Assembly (NCBI GenBank): GCA_010672965.1
Contig: JAAHFN010000003.1
Location: 145,505 to 209,504 of the forward strand
Source: Oscillatoria sp. SIO1A7
GTDB taxonomy: Bacteria; Cyanobacteriota; Cyanobacteriia; Cyanobacteriales; Laspinemataceae
Reading direction: 5' to 3'
Length of the DNA: 64,000 bases
Shown: positions 52,201 through 60,950 of the stretch, piece after piece
Layout: each line of letters begins with the position of its first letter
How positions within the stretch are numbered: the first letter of the stretch is position 1
Translations under genes and position numbers: made by a program
Notes under the pieces: model-generated
Told to the model about the DNA's origin: nothing
What the model saw: the letters and a program-made list of their open reading frames with translations, nothing else
Database searches by the model: none

Positions 52201-53335
52201 TTCCCCGGCGGCTTACGAACGAGGTCGGGAAATTGCTAAAAAAATTATTGCCCAAAACCGGGAAGAAAGCGGCCAGTATCCCGAAACTGTGGCAGTTATG
52301 TTGTGGGGGCTGGATGCGATTAAGACGCGGGGAGAATCTCTGGGAATTCTGCTGGAGCTGGTGGGAGCTTTTCCGGTCAAAGAGGGCACGGGGCGGATTG
52401 TCCGCTACGAGCTGAAACCGCTGGCAGAAGTCGGCCATCCCCGCATTGACGTGCTGGCAAATCTTTCGGGGATATTCCGCGATAGTTTTGTTAATATTAT
52501 CGAGCTGCTGGACGATCTTTTCCGGCGAGCGGCTGGGGCAGAGGAACCGCCGGAGCAGAATTTTATCCGCAAGCACGCTTTGTCTTTAGAGGCGCAAGGA
52601 GTCGAGAATGCTTCGGCTCGTTTGTTTTCTAATCCAGCAGGAGATTTTGGTTCTCTGGTGAACGATCGCGTGGTGGATGGAAGCTGGGAGTCTGGAGAGG
52701 AGCTGGCGGAAACTTGGCAAAGTCGCAATGTTTTTAGTTACGGACGGGAGGATAAGGGTCGGGCGCGACCGGAAGTTCTATCGAAGTTGCTGAAGACGAG
52801 CGATCGCATCGTCCAAGAAATAGATTCGGTAGAATACGGGCTAACCGATATCCAAGAATACTACGCCAATACTGGCGGTTTAAAGCGAGCCGCCGAGCTA
52901 CAAAGCGGCAAAAAAGTTAGCGCCAGTTTTGTAGAAAGCTTCTCCAAAGACACCACTCCGCGCAATTTAGATGACTTGCTCCGCTTGGAGTATCGCAGCA
53001 AGTTGCTCAATCCGAAATGGGCGGAAGCAATGGCGGCGCAAGGTTCCGGGGGAGCTTATGAAATTTCCCAGCGCATGACCGCTTTAATTGGCTGGGGCGG
53101 CACTGCCGATTTCCAAGATTCCTGGGTTTACGACCAATCCGCCGAAACCTATGCTTTAGATTCTGAAATGGCAGCAAAATTGCGTCAGTCCAATCCCGAA
53201 GCTTTCCGCAATATTGTGGCACGAATGCTCGAAGCTCACGGGCGCGGTTTCTGGCATCCCGACCCGGATAAGTTGCAGCAATTGCGAGATTTGTACGATG
53301 CGATCGATGAGGATATAGAGGGAGTAAGGCAGTAA
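49298..53335 (+). CDS. Magnesium/cobalt chelatase subunit H family protein (BchH/ChlH/CobN type), with in-frame repeat insertions
   Basis: 1345 residues. Residues 3-160 fit the DUF3479 N-terminal domain (RIVLIAGFESFNADLYRQAA). The CobN/Mg-chelatase domain follows, with HFGMHGTVEWLPG (His639) and YIYAANNPSESILAKRRGYG. This is the porphyrin-binding subunit that inserts Mg or Co with I and D subunits, which are not in the window. It looks closer to BchH-like H proteins than to the main cyanobacterial ChlH. Three stretches look inserted: KVKSQKSKVKSQKS (about 235-248), QQSAVSSQQSAKELKAES (about 514-531) and an 80-residue GGSGWVADG repeat (about 817-898). All keep the frame. Confidence 0.88.
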   Translation: MKRIVLIAGFESFNADLYRQAARTVSSRCPDLELQVFSDRDITADSAAVEAALSGADVFFASLVFDYDQVIWLRERVQKIPIRLVFESALELMSLTKLGKFAIGDKPKGMPKPVKFILSKFSSGREEDKLAGYISFLKTGPKLLKFVPIGKVQDLRNWLIIYGYWNAGGAENVAAMSWAIGTKYLGLKVGDIPPVIETPNMGLLHPDYSGYFESPRQYLEWYRSQRETGLAESKVKSQKSKVKSQKSPAAVIGILLYRKHVITKQPYIPQLIRYFEEAGLIPLPIFINGVEGHIAVRDWMTTASEREAQFPGNRKKSSIAKNAKNAKDAVEVDAIVSTIGFPLVGGPAGSMEAGRQVEISKSILSAKNVPYIVAAPLLIQDIYSWTRQGIGGLQSVVLYALPELDGAIDTVPLGGLVGEDIYLIPERVKRLTGRLKSWLELRQTPAAGRRIAIILYGFPPGYGATGTAALLNVPRSLVKLLQALKDQGYTVGDIPADGEELIRRVKEADAQESPQQSAVSSQQSAKELKAESLLLRAFLPDAQCPVNVKTLEKWLGYLLSTRIEKQWGELTKTGIKTDGDNFQIGGIQLGNIWIGVQPPLGISGDPMRLMFERDLTPHPQYAAFYKWLQNDFQANAVVHFGMHGTVEWLPGSPLGNTGYSWSDILLGNLPNLYIYAANNPSESILAKRRGYGVLISHNVPPYGRAGLYKELIALRDLIAEYREDPQKNSVLQEAICKKIVDSGLDADRPLTEAKQLGIEFTPENARMFSKEVIQQYFVRVYEYLQVLEQRLFSSGLHVLGEAPNSQALQSYLEAYFGGSGWVADGGSGFVTDGGSGWVADGTDGGNGFVTDGTDGGSGFVTDVADGGNGLVADGGNGWVADGTDGGSGWVADGTDNLSSVKTAAKEWPADVAEIRDLLMQTPDEITNLLRGLNGEYIPPAPGGDLLRDGPGVLPTGRNIHALDPYRMPSPAAYERGREIAKKIIAQNREESGQYPETVAVMLWGLDAIKTRGESLGILLELVGAFPVKEGTGRIVRYELKPLAEVGHPRIDVLANLSGIFRDSFVNIIELLDDLFRRAAGAEEPPEQNFIRKHALSLEAQGVENASARLFSNPAGDFGSLVNDRVVDGSWESGEELAETWQSRNVFSYGREDKGRARPEVLSKLLKTSDRIVQEIDSVEYGLTDIQEYYANTGGLKRAAELQSGKKVSASFVESFSKDTTPRNLDDLLRLEYRSKLLNPKWAEAMAAQGSGGAYEISQRMTALIGWGGTADFQDSWVYDQSAETYALDSEMAAKLRQSNPEAFRNIVARMLEAHGRGFWHPDPDKLQQLRDLYDAIDEDIEGVRQ
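51748..51990 (+). repeat. In-frame GGTGGCAGCGGATGG coding repeat in the chelatase gene
   Basis: Irregular array of GGTGGCAGCGGATGGGTAGC and GGAACGGATGG units (codes Gly-Gly-Ser-Gly-Trp-Val-Ala-Asp). The same DNA units, in the antisense of the + strand, make up 57958-58335 in the caspase gene. Confidence 0.9.
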
Positions 53336-53371
53336 GCAATTAGCGGTCATATCTCAGCTTTCAGCTTTCCC

Positions 53372-53404
53372 AGAAACCCGGGTTTTGGGAAAACCCGGGT
53401 TTCT
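53372..53404. terminator. Hairpin after the chelatase gene
   Basis: AGAAACCCGGGTTTT and AAAACCCGGGTTTCT are perfect 15-bp arms around GGG, 36 bp after the chelatase stop. It has the right position for a terminator but no U-tract, and belongs to the dispersed GAAACCCGG family. Confidence 0.4.
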
Positions 53405-53485
53405 CAGCCTTACCAAAAAATCCGCAGTTTCTCCTGGGTTTATGCAGACTTGGATAGTGAGGGCAAGCTCATTGGTTTGGAATTG

Positions 53486-53860
53486 TTAACTGCTTTCGAG
53501 GGTATCAGGAATCAGAACAAAATCATAGCGTTCCGGCGGAAAGTCACGAAAATTACGAGTGACAAGGGTGAGTCCATAAATCTGGGAAAAGGCGGCTTGA
53601 ATGGCATCGGGGAGTCTCCACCGCTCTTGGCGACGCAACCTTGCGGCCAAGTCTGCTACTGCCACCGTCATTTCCAGGGTTGTAAATTGGTTCAGAAAAC
53701 GAGTCGCAATCTCAGCATCAAGTGGTTCAAACCCTACTAGAACTTCGGCCCTAGTAATTACGGAAATAACACTTTGTGCTTGGTGTCGAAGCAGATACTC
53801 TGTAGCCGCAGGAATATTGTTAAAATGGTCAATTATGATAACCGAGTCCAGCAACAACAT
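53486..53860 (-). CDS. PIN-domain toxin (VapC-like)
   Basis: 124 residues from the ATG at 53860, which overlaps the antitoxin stop as TGATG. Acidic PIN residues are in place: Asp5 (LLLDSVIII), Glu39 (TRAEVLVG), Asp85 (LPDAIQAA) and Asp106 (TRNFRDF). It is a predicted Mg-dependent RNase of a type II toxin-antitoxin pair. Unlike the DUF5615 protein at 17681, the active site is complete. Confidence 0.93.
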   Translation of the reverse strand: MLLLDSVIIIDHFNNIPAATEYLLRHQAQSVISVITRAEVLVGFEPLDAEIATRFLNQFTTLEMTVAVADLAARLRRQERWRLPDAIQAAFSQIYGLTLVTRNFRDFPPERYDFVLIPDTLESS

Positions 53861-54108
53861 CACGCCCACTCTCTCCGAATACTTTGCTGGTACTCCAACC
53901 CGTCCTCTCCCTTCCAGATTCCCCGGGTTTGCTCTAAGAGAACCTCAAAAGACGGATGTTTTACTTCGGGTTCTTCTTGGAGCATTTTTTGGCGCATTTG
54001 TTTAACCGCTTGGCCGACTAAAGCTGCGATCGTAGTTTGATTTTCTTTAGCTGTCATCTCCAGCCACTGCCAATCTTCTGGCTCTAGGACAATTTCGTTA
54101 AGACTCAT
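53860..54108 (-). CDS. VapB-like antitoxin
   Basis: 82 residues. The N-terminal half (MSLNEIVLEPEDWQWLEMTA, then TTIAALVGQAVKQM) fits a ribbon-helix-helix DNA-binding module. The acidic C-terminal tail (EEPEVKHPSFEVLLEQTRGI) would wrap the toxin. It overlaps the PIN gene by one base (TGATG), the usual coupled order. Confidence 0.85.
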   Translation of the reverse strand: MSLNEIVLEPEDWQWLEMTAKENQTTIAALVGQAVKQMRQKMLQEEPEVKHPSFEVLLEQTRGIWKGEDGLEYQQSIRREWA

Positions 54109-54253
54109 ACGCTTGTAGTAATCTAGTTCTAGCTCTATGGTACCATAAGCTCAATAGAGAAAGCAAATCGCCGCTAAATTTTTTTACATCTATCCTTACA
54201 AAATGGTGGTAAGGCATCGCGATCCTACCATAAGCTCAACAGAGAAAGGAGCC

Positions 54254-54290
54254 AGAAACCCGGGTTTTGGATTGGAAAAATCTGGTTTCT
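54254..54290. repeat. AGAAACCCGGGTTTT inverted repeat
   Basis: AGAAACCCGGGTTTT with imperfect AAAAATCTGGTTTCT, in the 240-bp gap between the antitoxin gene and the caspase gene stop. The gap also has CCCAATG heptamers at 54320-54350. Confidence 0.6.
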
Positions 54291-54349
54291 AAACTACCCA
54301 GCAATGCCTAATGCGAACATGCCCAATGCCCAATGCCCAATGCCCAATC

Positions 54350-57300
54350 CTAATTCAACAACCTCTCAATCTCCTCAGCAGTAAAAGGATTCTCTCCCTT
54401 CCGAAAAGCAGCAATCCAGCCCTGCCGTCGCGATTTATGTTCCTCATTATCCGTCCACTCTATAAATGCCTCAAAATCCTCAATCGCTCCGGCAGTATCC
54501 CCAGTCAGAGCCCGAGCAAGACCGCGACTATCTAAAAACCTTCCGCTTTCGGGTCGAAGCGCCACTGCAGTTTCGCAAGCATTCATCACCTTAGCAACTT
54601 GCCTCCGCAGGCTACCGTAATAGCAAAGACCGTTCCAATACCAAACTAAATCCTCCCGAGCTAAAATCTCCCCAGTCGGATCTAGCTTGCGAGCCTCTGA
54701 GTAAGCCTCCATTGCCTCTTTTACCTCTCCAGACTTGGCCAGTTCTGCTGCCCTTTTTAGCTTCGGAGTAGCTATCTGCTGTCGGGCCTGTGACTTTAGC
54801 GACTCTACGTCTAAACCAGGATCCAACTTTCCGGCTTCCTCAAACTTAGCCACCGCTCCTGAAAAGTCCCCCTCCCGCGCCAATGCCCGACCTCGGCTAA
54901 CCAGTTGGCTAACCAGAAATTCTGTAGTTTGAGCTGGACTCCAGGCATATTCGCGACAGGTAGCTACAGCCTCTACCGCCATCTCCGACTCCGCCCCCAC
55001 CAGCACCGGATGGTTCTGCAACCTATTACAGGCTACAGACAGCAAATACTGCCAACTGCCACCCCGCCACAGCCGCACCGTCCTGTCATAGCTGCCAGAG
55101 ACGATAGTCTCACCGTCCGGGCTAATCGCCACCGAAGTGACAAAACTTTTGTGCCCTCGCAAAGGCTCGCCAATCTGGTTGCCCTGTTTGTCCCACAGCC
55201 GCACCGTGTTGTCCTGACTGCCAGAGACAATAGTCTCACCGTCCGGGCTAAACGCCACTGAATTGACATCATCCTCATGCCCTCGCAAGGGCTCGCCAAT
55301 CTGGTTGCCCTCTTTGTCCCACAGCCGCATCGTGGAGTCCCAACTGCCAGAGACAATAGTCTCACCGTCCGGGCTAATCGCCACCGAAGTGACATGATCC
55401 TCATGCCCTCGCAAAGGCTCGCCAATCTGGTTGCCATCCAGGTCCCACAGTCGCACCATCCTGTCAGCACTGCCAGAGACAATAGTCTGACCGTCCGGGC
55501 TAAACGCCACTGAGCTGACACCTTTATCATGCCCTCGCAGTACGCCAATCTGGTTGCCCTGCCTGTCCCACAGCACCGCGTTTATACTGCCAGAGACAAT
55601 AGTCTGACCGTCCGGGCTAATCGCTACTGAGCTGACCCCTTGCTTATGCCCTCGCAAAGGCTCGCCAATCTGGTTGCCCTTTTTGTCCCACAGCCGCACC
55701 GTGTAGTCCTCACTGCCAGAGACAATAGTCCCACCGTCCGGGCTAATCGCCACAGAATAGACCCAACCCTCATGCCCTCGCAAAGGCCTGTCCCGAGCGT
55801 AGTCGAGGGGCTCGCCAATCTGGTTGCCCTGTTTGTCCCACAGGCGCAGCGTTTTGTCCAAACTGCCAGAGACGATAGTCTGACCGTCCGGGCTAATCGC
55901 CACTGAAAAGACAGGACCGTCATGCCCTCGCAAGGGCTCGCCAATCTGGTTGTCCTCTTTGTCCCACAGCCGCACCGTGTAGTCCTCACTGCCAGAGACA
56001 ATAGTCCCACCGTCCGGGCTAATCGCCACAGAATAGACATAATCCTCATGCCCTCGCAAAGGCTCGCCAATCTGGTTGCCCTCCTTGTCCCACAGCCGCA
56101 CCGTGTTGTCCCAACTGCCAGAGACGATAGTCTGACCGTCCGGGCTAATCGCTACTGAGGTGACTCTATCCTCATGCCCTCGCAAAGGCTCGCCAATCTG
56201 GTTGCCCTTTTTGTCCCACAGCCGCACCATATTGTCCAAACTGCCAGAAACGATAGTCTCACCGTCCGGGCTAAACGCCACTGAGCTGACAGTATCCTCA
56301 TGCCCTCGCAGTACGCCAACCTGGTTGCCCTTTTTGTCCCACAGCCGCACCGTCTTGTCTAAGCTGCCAGAGACGATAGTCTCACCGTCCGGGCTAATCG
56401 CCACAGAATAGACACTATCCTCATGCCCTCGCAAAGGCTCGCCAATCTGGTTGCCCTTTTTGTCCCACAGCCGCACCGTTTTGTCTAAGCTGCCAGAGAC
56501 AATAGTCTCGCCGTCCGGGCTAATCGCTACTGAGGTGACTTCACGCTCATGCCCTCGCAAAGGCTCGCCAATCTGGTTGCCCTTTTTGTCCCACAGCCGC
56601 ACCGTGGAGTCCCCACTGCCAGAGACTATAGTCTCACCGTCCGGGCTAATCGCCACCGAAGTGACAAAACTTTTGTGCCCTCGCAAAGGCTCGCCAATCT
56701 GGTTGCCCTGTTTGTCCCACAGCCGCACCGTTTTGTCTAAGCTGCCAGAGACTATAGTCTGGCCGTCCGGGCTAATCGCCACTGAGATGACTTCACGCTC
56801 ATGGCCCCTAAGAATATTGCGCTCTCGGGCAGTGCCGACGGCATCGTACAAAGTAGAGCGAACTTCGGGCAGGACCTCTTGCAACAGGTCTTGGCTTTTA
56901 GCTGTATTTTGAATCGCCATAGCCAGAGCTTCTGCCGGCTCTATAGACAATAAGTTTTTCGCGACTAGGGTTCGTTCGCGCATAGTCGCTCCTGCGGCCA
57001 GCCTTTCTGCCTTAAGCCATTGGGTCGTAGAAACAACTGCTGCAATAGAGATAGTGCCCACAAAAGCCGCTGCTATTCCAGTTCTCAAAAAGCGGTTTTG
57101 GCGTCGCTGCTGGATGCTTTTGCTAACGAAATTATCGGCTAAGGGCGATAGGGAGACGGTATCGGCACTATTTTTAATAAAGCTTTCGGCCTCAGCGAGT
57201 TTGAGTCCTACTAATAAATAGTCCTTGCCCCGATCTTTGGCCAGCCATTTCTCGGCATCCGCTTCTATACTCCGTTTTTGTCTCAGGGCAGCACGGTTTT

Positions 57301-59614
57301 CATTCAGCCACTGGCGCAGTTGCTGCCAATGGCGAATTAAAGCTTCGTGGGCTACATCGATTGTGGTTAAACTATCTTCTTGGCCGCGCCCCTGTATTTG
57401 CGATGTCACCACCAAGCGGGCATCTGCTAATTTTTCGACCACCCGATCTACTAAAGCTTGGGGTTGCTGCGGCGTTTCTAGCTGAGACTTAATTACCTGT
57501 CGCCGCGTATCTTCCGTGCCTTCTCCCAATTGAGTTAGCTCCAAAAAAATACGCTTGGCAGTGCGCCTCTCCGCCGCAGTCAAATCTTGATAAACCTCAT
57601 CGGCGCGCTTTTGCAAAGTCCCCGTCACCCCACCCAGTCTGGTATATTCTCCCAGGGTTAAGAGATTTACCTGGCGATCGCGCCACAGCTCCGTCAGAGT
57701 ATATTGCAACAGGGGCAAACTCCCCGGACCGGAAACATCCGCGAGCATCTGGTTTACCAACTCCCGCTGTATTTCCAATCCCACTTGTTGCGCCGGTTTG
57801 GTAATAGCCTGCTTTAGCTCCTCCTCGGTCATCGGCGCAACAGTAACCAAATTTTCCTGAATCTGGCGATACAAGCCTGCATATTCCCGTTCGGCACATT
57901 TGCCAAAAAAGTCAGCCCGCATAGTAATCACTACGGTTAGCTGACAAACAGATAAATCATCCGCTGCTACATCCGTTACATCCGTTACATCCGCTACCCC
58001 ATCCGTTACATCAGTTACCCCATCCGCTGCCACATCCGTTACATCAGTTACCCCATCCGCTGCCACATCCGCTGCCACATCCGTTACATCAGTTACCCCA
58101 TCCGCTGCCACATCCGCTGCCACATCCGTTACATCAGTTACCCCATCCGCTGCCACATCCGCTACTTCATCCGTTACATCAGTTACCCATCCGCTGCCAC
58201 CATCAGTTACCCCATCCGCTACCCCATCCGCTACCCCATCCGCTACCACATCCGTTACATCAGTTACCCCATCCGCTGCCACATCCGTTACATCAGTTAC
58301 CCATCCGCTGCCACCATCCGCTGCCACATCCGCTGCCAACAAAGACTCAAAAAATTGCTCCCGTTCCTCTTCATCCCGACAAAGAGTAAAAACTTCCTCA
58401 AACTGATCCACCACCAAAACCAAACGACTGGCATCGATTCCACTCATTAAATCTTGCAAGCCCGCGCTGCCAACCCTTAGCATCGCCTCCGCTTCTGCGA
58501 GTTTTTTATCCCATTCTTCCTTGGGCAACTTAGGGTCTATAAAAGTTGCCGCTAAACTGCGAACTGGTTTTTCTCCGGGGCGAAAGATGCGAATCGGCCA
58601 ACTCTCGCTACCCGACAAGCGCTGCTCTAATTTCAACTGATGGAGCAATCCGGCTTTTACCACGCTGGATTTGCCGGAACCGGAAGCGCCGACAACTGCC
58701 AGAAAATTACTAGAGCGGATTTTATCGAGCAGTTGGTCTGTCAGAGCCGTGCGCCCGTAGAAGTATTTGGGGTCTTCTTCATTAAAGCCAAAAGATTCCA
58801 GCCCTTTATAAGGACAGACCTCCGACATTAATATCGCTTTATCTATTGTTTCCTTTTGGCCAGTTAGGACTATCTCGCCGCCAGAGTTATGGAAAACAGG
58901 ACGCTGCCGCTCTTTGGCCAGCTCTTTTTTAATAAAATTCACCAGGCTGTAGTTGGTCGTCCAATTTGCTTCCTGTTGCGACGGGTCGAGACCTTGCAGT
59001 AGGGCGCTTGTAAAGATACTATGGTCTGCGGCTACATCTTCGTAAGCGGACTCGAAGTCTCGGGAAGCAGCAATAAAAGAGCGATCGCGTTTTGCTCCCT
59101 TCGCCCCCGGGTCTGCCTCGTCAAAATTTAGCAAAGCACCGCTATGGCAGCAATCCAGCCAGACTATTTGTTGGCGTACTGGAGATTTTTCTAATATCTG
59201 GCGCAGCCAATTTAAAGATAATCCCCAATTATTTCTTTTAGGATTGGTATCGGTGGCTGCCAAAAAACCTTCTCTAATTTCACCTTCTTCTTGTAGCAAG
59301 CCATGACCGGCAAAAAATAGCAACGCTGTTTCCGGGACGCTGCTGGGCGGGTTAAATAAAAGTGCGATCGCTTTTTTTAGGTCAGTTGCTTTGGTTAGCT
59401 GTCTGGCAACTGGCCGGGGATTTACTCGCAAAGTTCCATCCTCAGCCTCCAAAACCGGAATGCGCCGGACCTTAAAACCGCCGTAGTTTTCTAGTAGTTG
59501 GGCAATGGCTTCGGCATCCGCTGCCGGTTTCAGCAGATGTCGGGCTTCGCTGGTGGGCGAGTCTTTCAGAAACGGATAGCGATTAATACCTATGACTAAG
59601 GCTTCCCTGCTCAT
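54350..59614 (-). CDS. Caspase-like (C14) / NTPase / 14-blade WD40 protein
   Basis: 1754 residues. Domains in order: caspase-like peptidase (1-250) with His104 (FFAGHG) and Cys156 (LDCCHSG); a STAND-type NTPase (about 275-830) with Walker A VVGASGSGKSS and Walker B LVLVVDQFEE; a membrane-like segment (GIAAAFVGTISIAAVVS, about 845-861); fourteen WD40 repeats (about 934-1518), enough for two seven-bladed propellers; and a TPR-like C-terminus. A 126-residue Val-Thr-Asp/Ala-Asp-Gly repeat (about 427-552) interrupts the NTPase. Blade 8 has an 8-residue DYARDRPL insertion. The layout is that of signal-activated orthocaspases, akin to apoptosome or bacterial defence proteins. Target and trigger are unknown. 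Confidence 0.93.
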   Translation of the reverse strand: MSREALVIGINRYPFLKDSPTSEARHLLKPAADAEAIAQLLENYGGFKVRRIPVLEAEDGTLRVNPRPVARQLTKATDLKKAIALLFNPPSSVPETALLFFAGHGLLQEEGEIREGFLAATDTNPKRNNWGLSLNWLRQILEKSPVRQQIVWLDCCHSGALLNFDEADPGAKGAKRDRSFIAASRDFESAYEDVAADHSIFTSALLQGLDPSQQEANWTTNYSLVNFIKKELAKERQRPVFHNSGGEIVLTGQKETIDKAILMSEVCPYKGLESFGFNEEDPKYFYGRTALTDQLLDKIRSSNFLAVVGASGSGKSSVVKAGLLHQLKLEQRLSGSESWPIRIFRPGEKPVRSLAATFIDPKLPKEEWDKKLAEAEAMLRVGSAGLQDLMSGIDASRLVLVVDQFEEVFTLCRDEEEREQFFESLLAADVAADGGSGWVTDVTDVAADGVTDVTDVVADGVADGVADGVTDGGSGWVTDVTDEVADVAADGVTDVTDVAADVAADGVTDVTDVAADVAADGVTDVTDVAADGVTDVTDGVADVTDVTDVAADDLSVCQLTVVITMRADFFGKCAEREYAGLYRQIQENLVTVAPMTEEELKQAITKPAQQVGLEIQRELVNQMLADVSGPGSLPLLQYTLTELWRDRQVNLLTLGEYTRLGGVTGTLQKRADEVYQDLTAAERRTAKRIFLELTQLGEGTEDTRRQVIKSQLETPQQPQALVDRVVEKLADARLVVTSQIQGRGQEDSLTTIDVAHEALIRHWQQLRQWLNENRAALRQKRSIEADAEKWLAKDRGKDYLLVGLKLAEAESFIKNSADTVSLSPLADNFVSKSIQQRRQNRFLRTGIAAAFVGTISIAAVVSTTQWLKAERLAAGATMRERTLVAKNLLSIEPAEALAMAIQNTAKSQDLLQEVLPEVRSTLYDAVGTARERNILRGHEREVISVAISPDGQTIVSGSLDKTVRLWDKQGNQIGEPLRGHKSFVTSVAISPDGETIVSGSGDSTVRLWDKKGNQIGEPLRGHEREVTSVAISPDGETIVSGSLDKTVRLWDKKGNQIGEPLRGHEDSVYSVAISPDGETIVSGSLDKTVRLWDKKGNQVGVLRGHEDTVSSVAFSPDGETIVSGSLDNMVRLWDKKGNQIGEPLRGHEDRVTSVAISPDGQTIVSGSWDNTVRLWDKEGNQIGEPLRGHEDYVYSVAISPDGGTIVSGSEDYTVRLWDKEDNQIGEPLRGHDGPVFSVAISPDGQTIVSGSLDKTLRLWDKQGNQIGEPLDYARDRPLRGHEGWVYSVAISPDGGTIVSGSEDYTVRLWDKKGNQIGEPLRGHKQGVSSVAISPDGQTIVSGSINAVLWDRQGNQIGVLRGHDKGVSSVAFSPDGQTIVSGSADRMVRLWDLDGNQIGEPLRGHEDHVTSVAISPDGETIVSGSWDSTMRLWDKEGNQIGEPLRGHEDDVNSVAFSPDGETIVSGSQDNTVRLWDKQGNQIGEPLRGHKSFVTSVAISPDGETIVSGSYDRTVRLWRGGSWQYLLSVACNRLQNHPVLVGAESEMAVEAVATCREYAWSPAQTTEFLVSQLVSRGRALAREGDFSGAVAKFEEAGKLDPGLDVESLKSQARQQIATPKLKRAAELAKSGEVKEAMEAYSEARKLDPTGEILAREDLVWYWNGLCYYGSLRRQVAKVMNACETAVALRPESGRFLDSRGLARALTGDTAGAIEDFEAFIEWTDNEEHKSRRQGWIAAFRKGENPFTAEEIERLLN
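55040..56815 (-). repeat. WD40 coding repeat array, 14 units
   Basis: Units of about 126 bp that are nearly identical at DNA level, reading GHEDxVxSVAISPDGETIVS then GSxDxTVRLWDKxGNQIGEP. High identity means recent expansion or ongoing conversion. Confidence 0.95.
57958..58335 (-). repeat. In-frame VTD/ADG coding repeat in the caspase gene
   Basis: About 380 bp of units such as GGATGTAACGGATGTAGC and GGTGGCAGCGGATGG on the minus strand. It lies between the Walker B segment and the next part of the NTPase. Related by sequence to 51748-51990 in the chelatase gene. Confidence 0.9.
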
Positions 59615-60174
59615 GGCGGTTTAGCTAGGATTGGCTTATGGGTGGTTTTATATTCTACAGGACTTACGCAACAACGCTATAGATCGGGGCGATCGCGGGG
59701 GGGGGATGAGCTGCGCAATGTCCAAGACTGGCAATTTGCAAAATACCCTCATAGGCCACCCAGTTTTGACCCATACCTGGCATGGGAGCGATAGAGCCCC
59801 GCCAGAATTTTTTGACGTTCCTCGATATCTTCGAGAATCAGAACCCTCAGCAACACGATTGAGGATTAGCTCCTGAATTATATAGCAGTCAGCAGTCAGC
59901 AGTCAGCAGTCAGCTTTTCGCATAAGCATTGCCGTTTGTATATACCAAATCCGTTTAATCGCCCTAAAAAAGATTTCCCGTAGGACGGGCGGAGCGCCTG
60001 TCCGCCATGTAGGTCAGGGCAGTCAGGGACAGGCGCTCCGCTCGTCCTACACTAGGTAATATCGCAGTAAGCAGTCAGCTTTCAGTCTATCGGCCTTCAG
60101 CAAAAGCATTGCCGTTAGTAGCTTAGGCGAAAATTGAGTTGTCCTAAGCTTAATTAGTAGTGCTTTTTTAGATT
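59615..60174. other. Gap downstream of ureB, no ureC
   Basis: No gene. It holds a single family A end (CAGGACTTACGCA near 59658), a CAGTCAG heptamer array (about 59884-59915), a family D-like left end with a GTAGGACGGGCGGAGCGCC hairpin (59980-60050), and AGTCAGC repeats near 60070. In ureDABC operons ureC would be expected here. Confidence 0.7.
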
Positions 60175-60480
60175 CTAAAGCTTGCCGTTAATTTTGCCAT
60201 TAAACCCGTAAACTTGGCGGCTGCCTACAAAAGGTACTAACTCCACTTCTCGCTCGTCTCCCGGTTCAAAGCGCACCGCCGTCCCCGAAGGAATGTTTAG
60301 GTGCATTCCCCGAGCTTGCTCTCGGTCAAAATTCAGCGCCTCGTTTGCTTCGTAAAAGTGAAAGTGAGAGCCGACTTGAATCGGTCTGTCCCCGCTATTA
60401 GACACCTGCAAGCGCAGAGTCGGCCTGCCTGCATTTAGCTCTATTTCCCCAGTTTCGACGATGAGTTCCCCTGGAATCAT
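60175..60480 (-). CDS. ureB: Urease subunit beta
   Basis: 101 residues, standard length. Starts [20 protein letters not shown] and contains the conserved [17 protein letters not shown] and [20 protein letters not shown] segments, ending [13 protein letters not shown]. It packs with gamma and alpha subunits to form the nickel urease that splits urea to ammonia and carbamate. It follows ureA by 14 bp and is co-transcribed with it. The catalytic ureC is not found downstream. Confidence 0.96.
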   Translation of the reverse strand: MIPGELIVETGEIELNAGRPTLRLQVSNSGDRPIQVGSHFHFYEANEALNFDREQARGMHLNIPSGTAVRFEPGDEREVELVPFVGSRQVYGFNGKINGKL

Positions 60481-60494
60481 TAGTTTTCTCCTTT

Positions 60495-60797
60495 TTAACG
60501 AATTGGGTTGTGGACGGTGACCAATTTTGTCCCATCTGGGAAAGTTGCTTCTACCTGAACCTCCGCTATCATTTCCGGCACTCCTTCCATGACTTCATCT
60601 CGGGCAAGGAGGGTGGTGCCATAACTCATTAAATCGGCTACGGTGCGACCTTCTCTGGCACCTTCGAGGATGGCGGCAGAAATATAGGCGATCGCTTCTG
60701 GATGATTCAGCTTGAGACCTTTGGCCTTGCGGCGTTCCGCTAGCAAGCCGGCAGTAAAAATCAATAATTTATCTTTTTCCTGGGGGGACAATTGCAT
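60495..60797 (-). CDS. ureA: Urease subunit gamma
   Basis: 100 residues from [20 protein letters not shown] at 60797, standard length; [20 protein letters not shown] and [11 protein letters not shown], then [13 protein letters not shown] are typical. Upstream, an exact 81-bp tandem duplication includes the ribosome binding site (ACAGGAATAATT) and the first eight codons. A second ATG at 60878 is therefore in frame and could yield a UreA with 27 extra residues ([17 protein letters not shown] and on). The family length favours 60797. Confidence 0.95.
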   Translation of the reverse strand: MQLSPQEKDKLLIFTAGLLAERRKAKGLKLNHPEAIAYISAAILEGAREGRTVADLMSYGTTLLARDEVMEGVPEMIAEVQVEATFPDGTKLVTVHNPIR

Positions 60798-60938
60798 AAT
60801 TATTCCTGTTGCTCCATCGGCATCGATCCCCCCAACCCCCCTTAGCAAGGGGGCTTTTTCCTGGGGGGACAATTGCATAATTATTCCTGTTGCTCCATCG
60901 GCATCGATCCCCCCAACCCCCCTTAGCAAGGGGGGCTA
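60770..60938. repeat. 81-bp in-frame tandem duplication at the ureA start
   Basis: The unit covers TTTTTCCTGGGGGGACAATT, the ureA start region, and a CCCCCCTTAGCAAGG segment that itself is a dispersed repeat (also near 61190). Two copies lie in direct tandem, one over the ureA start and one upstream. Confidence 0.9.
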
Positions 60939-60950
60939 TAAATTCTGGTC

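Noticed and set aside
55033..56912. Several long open frames in and against the WD40 region
   Set aside because: Shadows created by the periodic WD40 DNA repeat; the 1754-residue frame explains the region.
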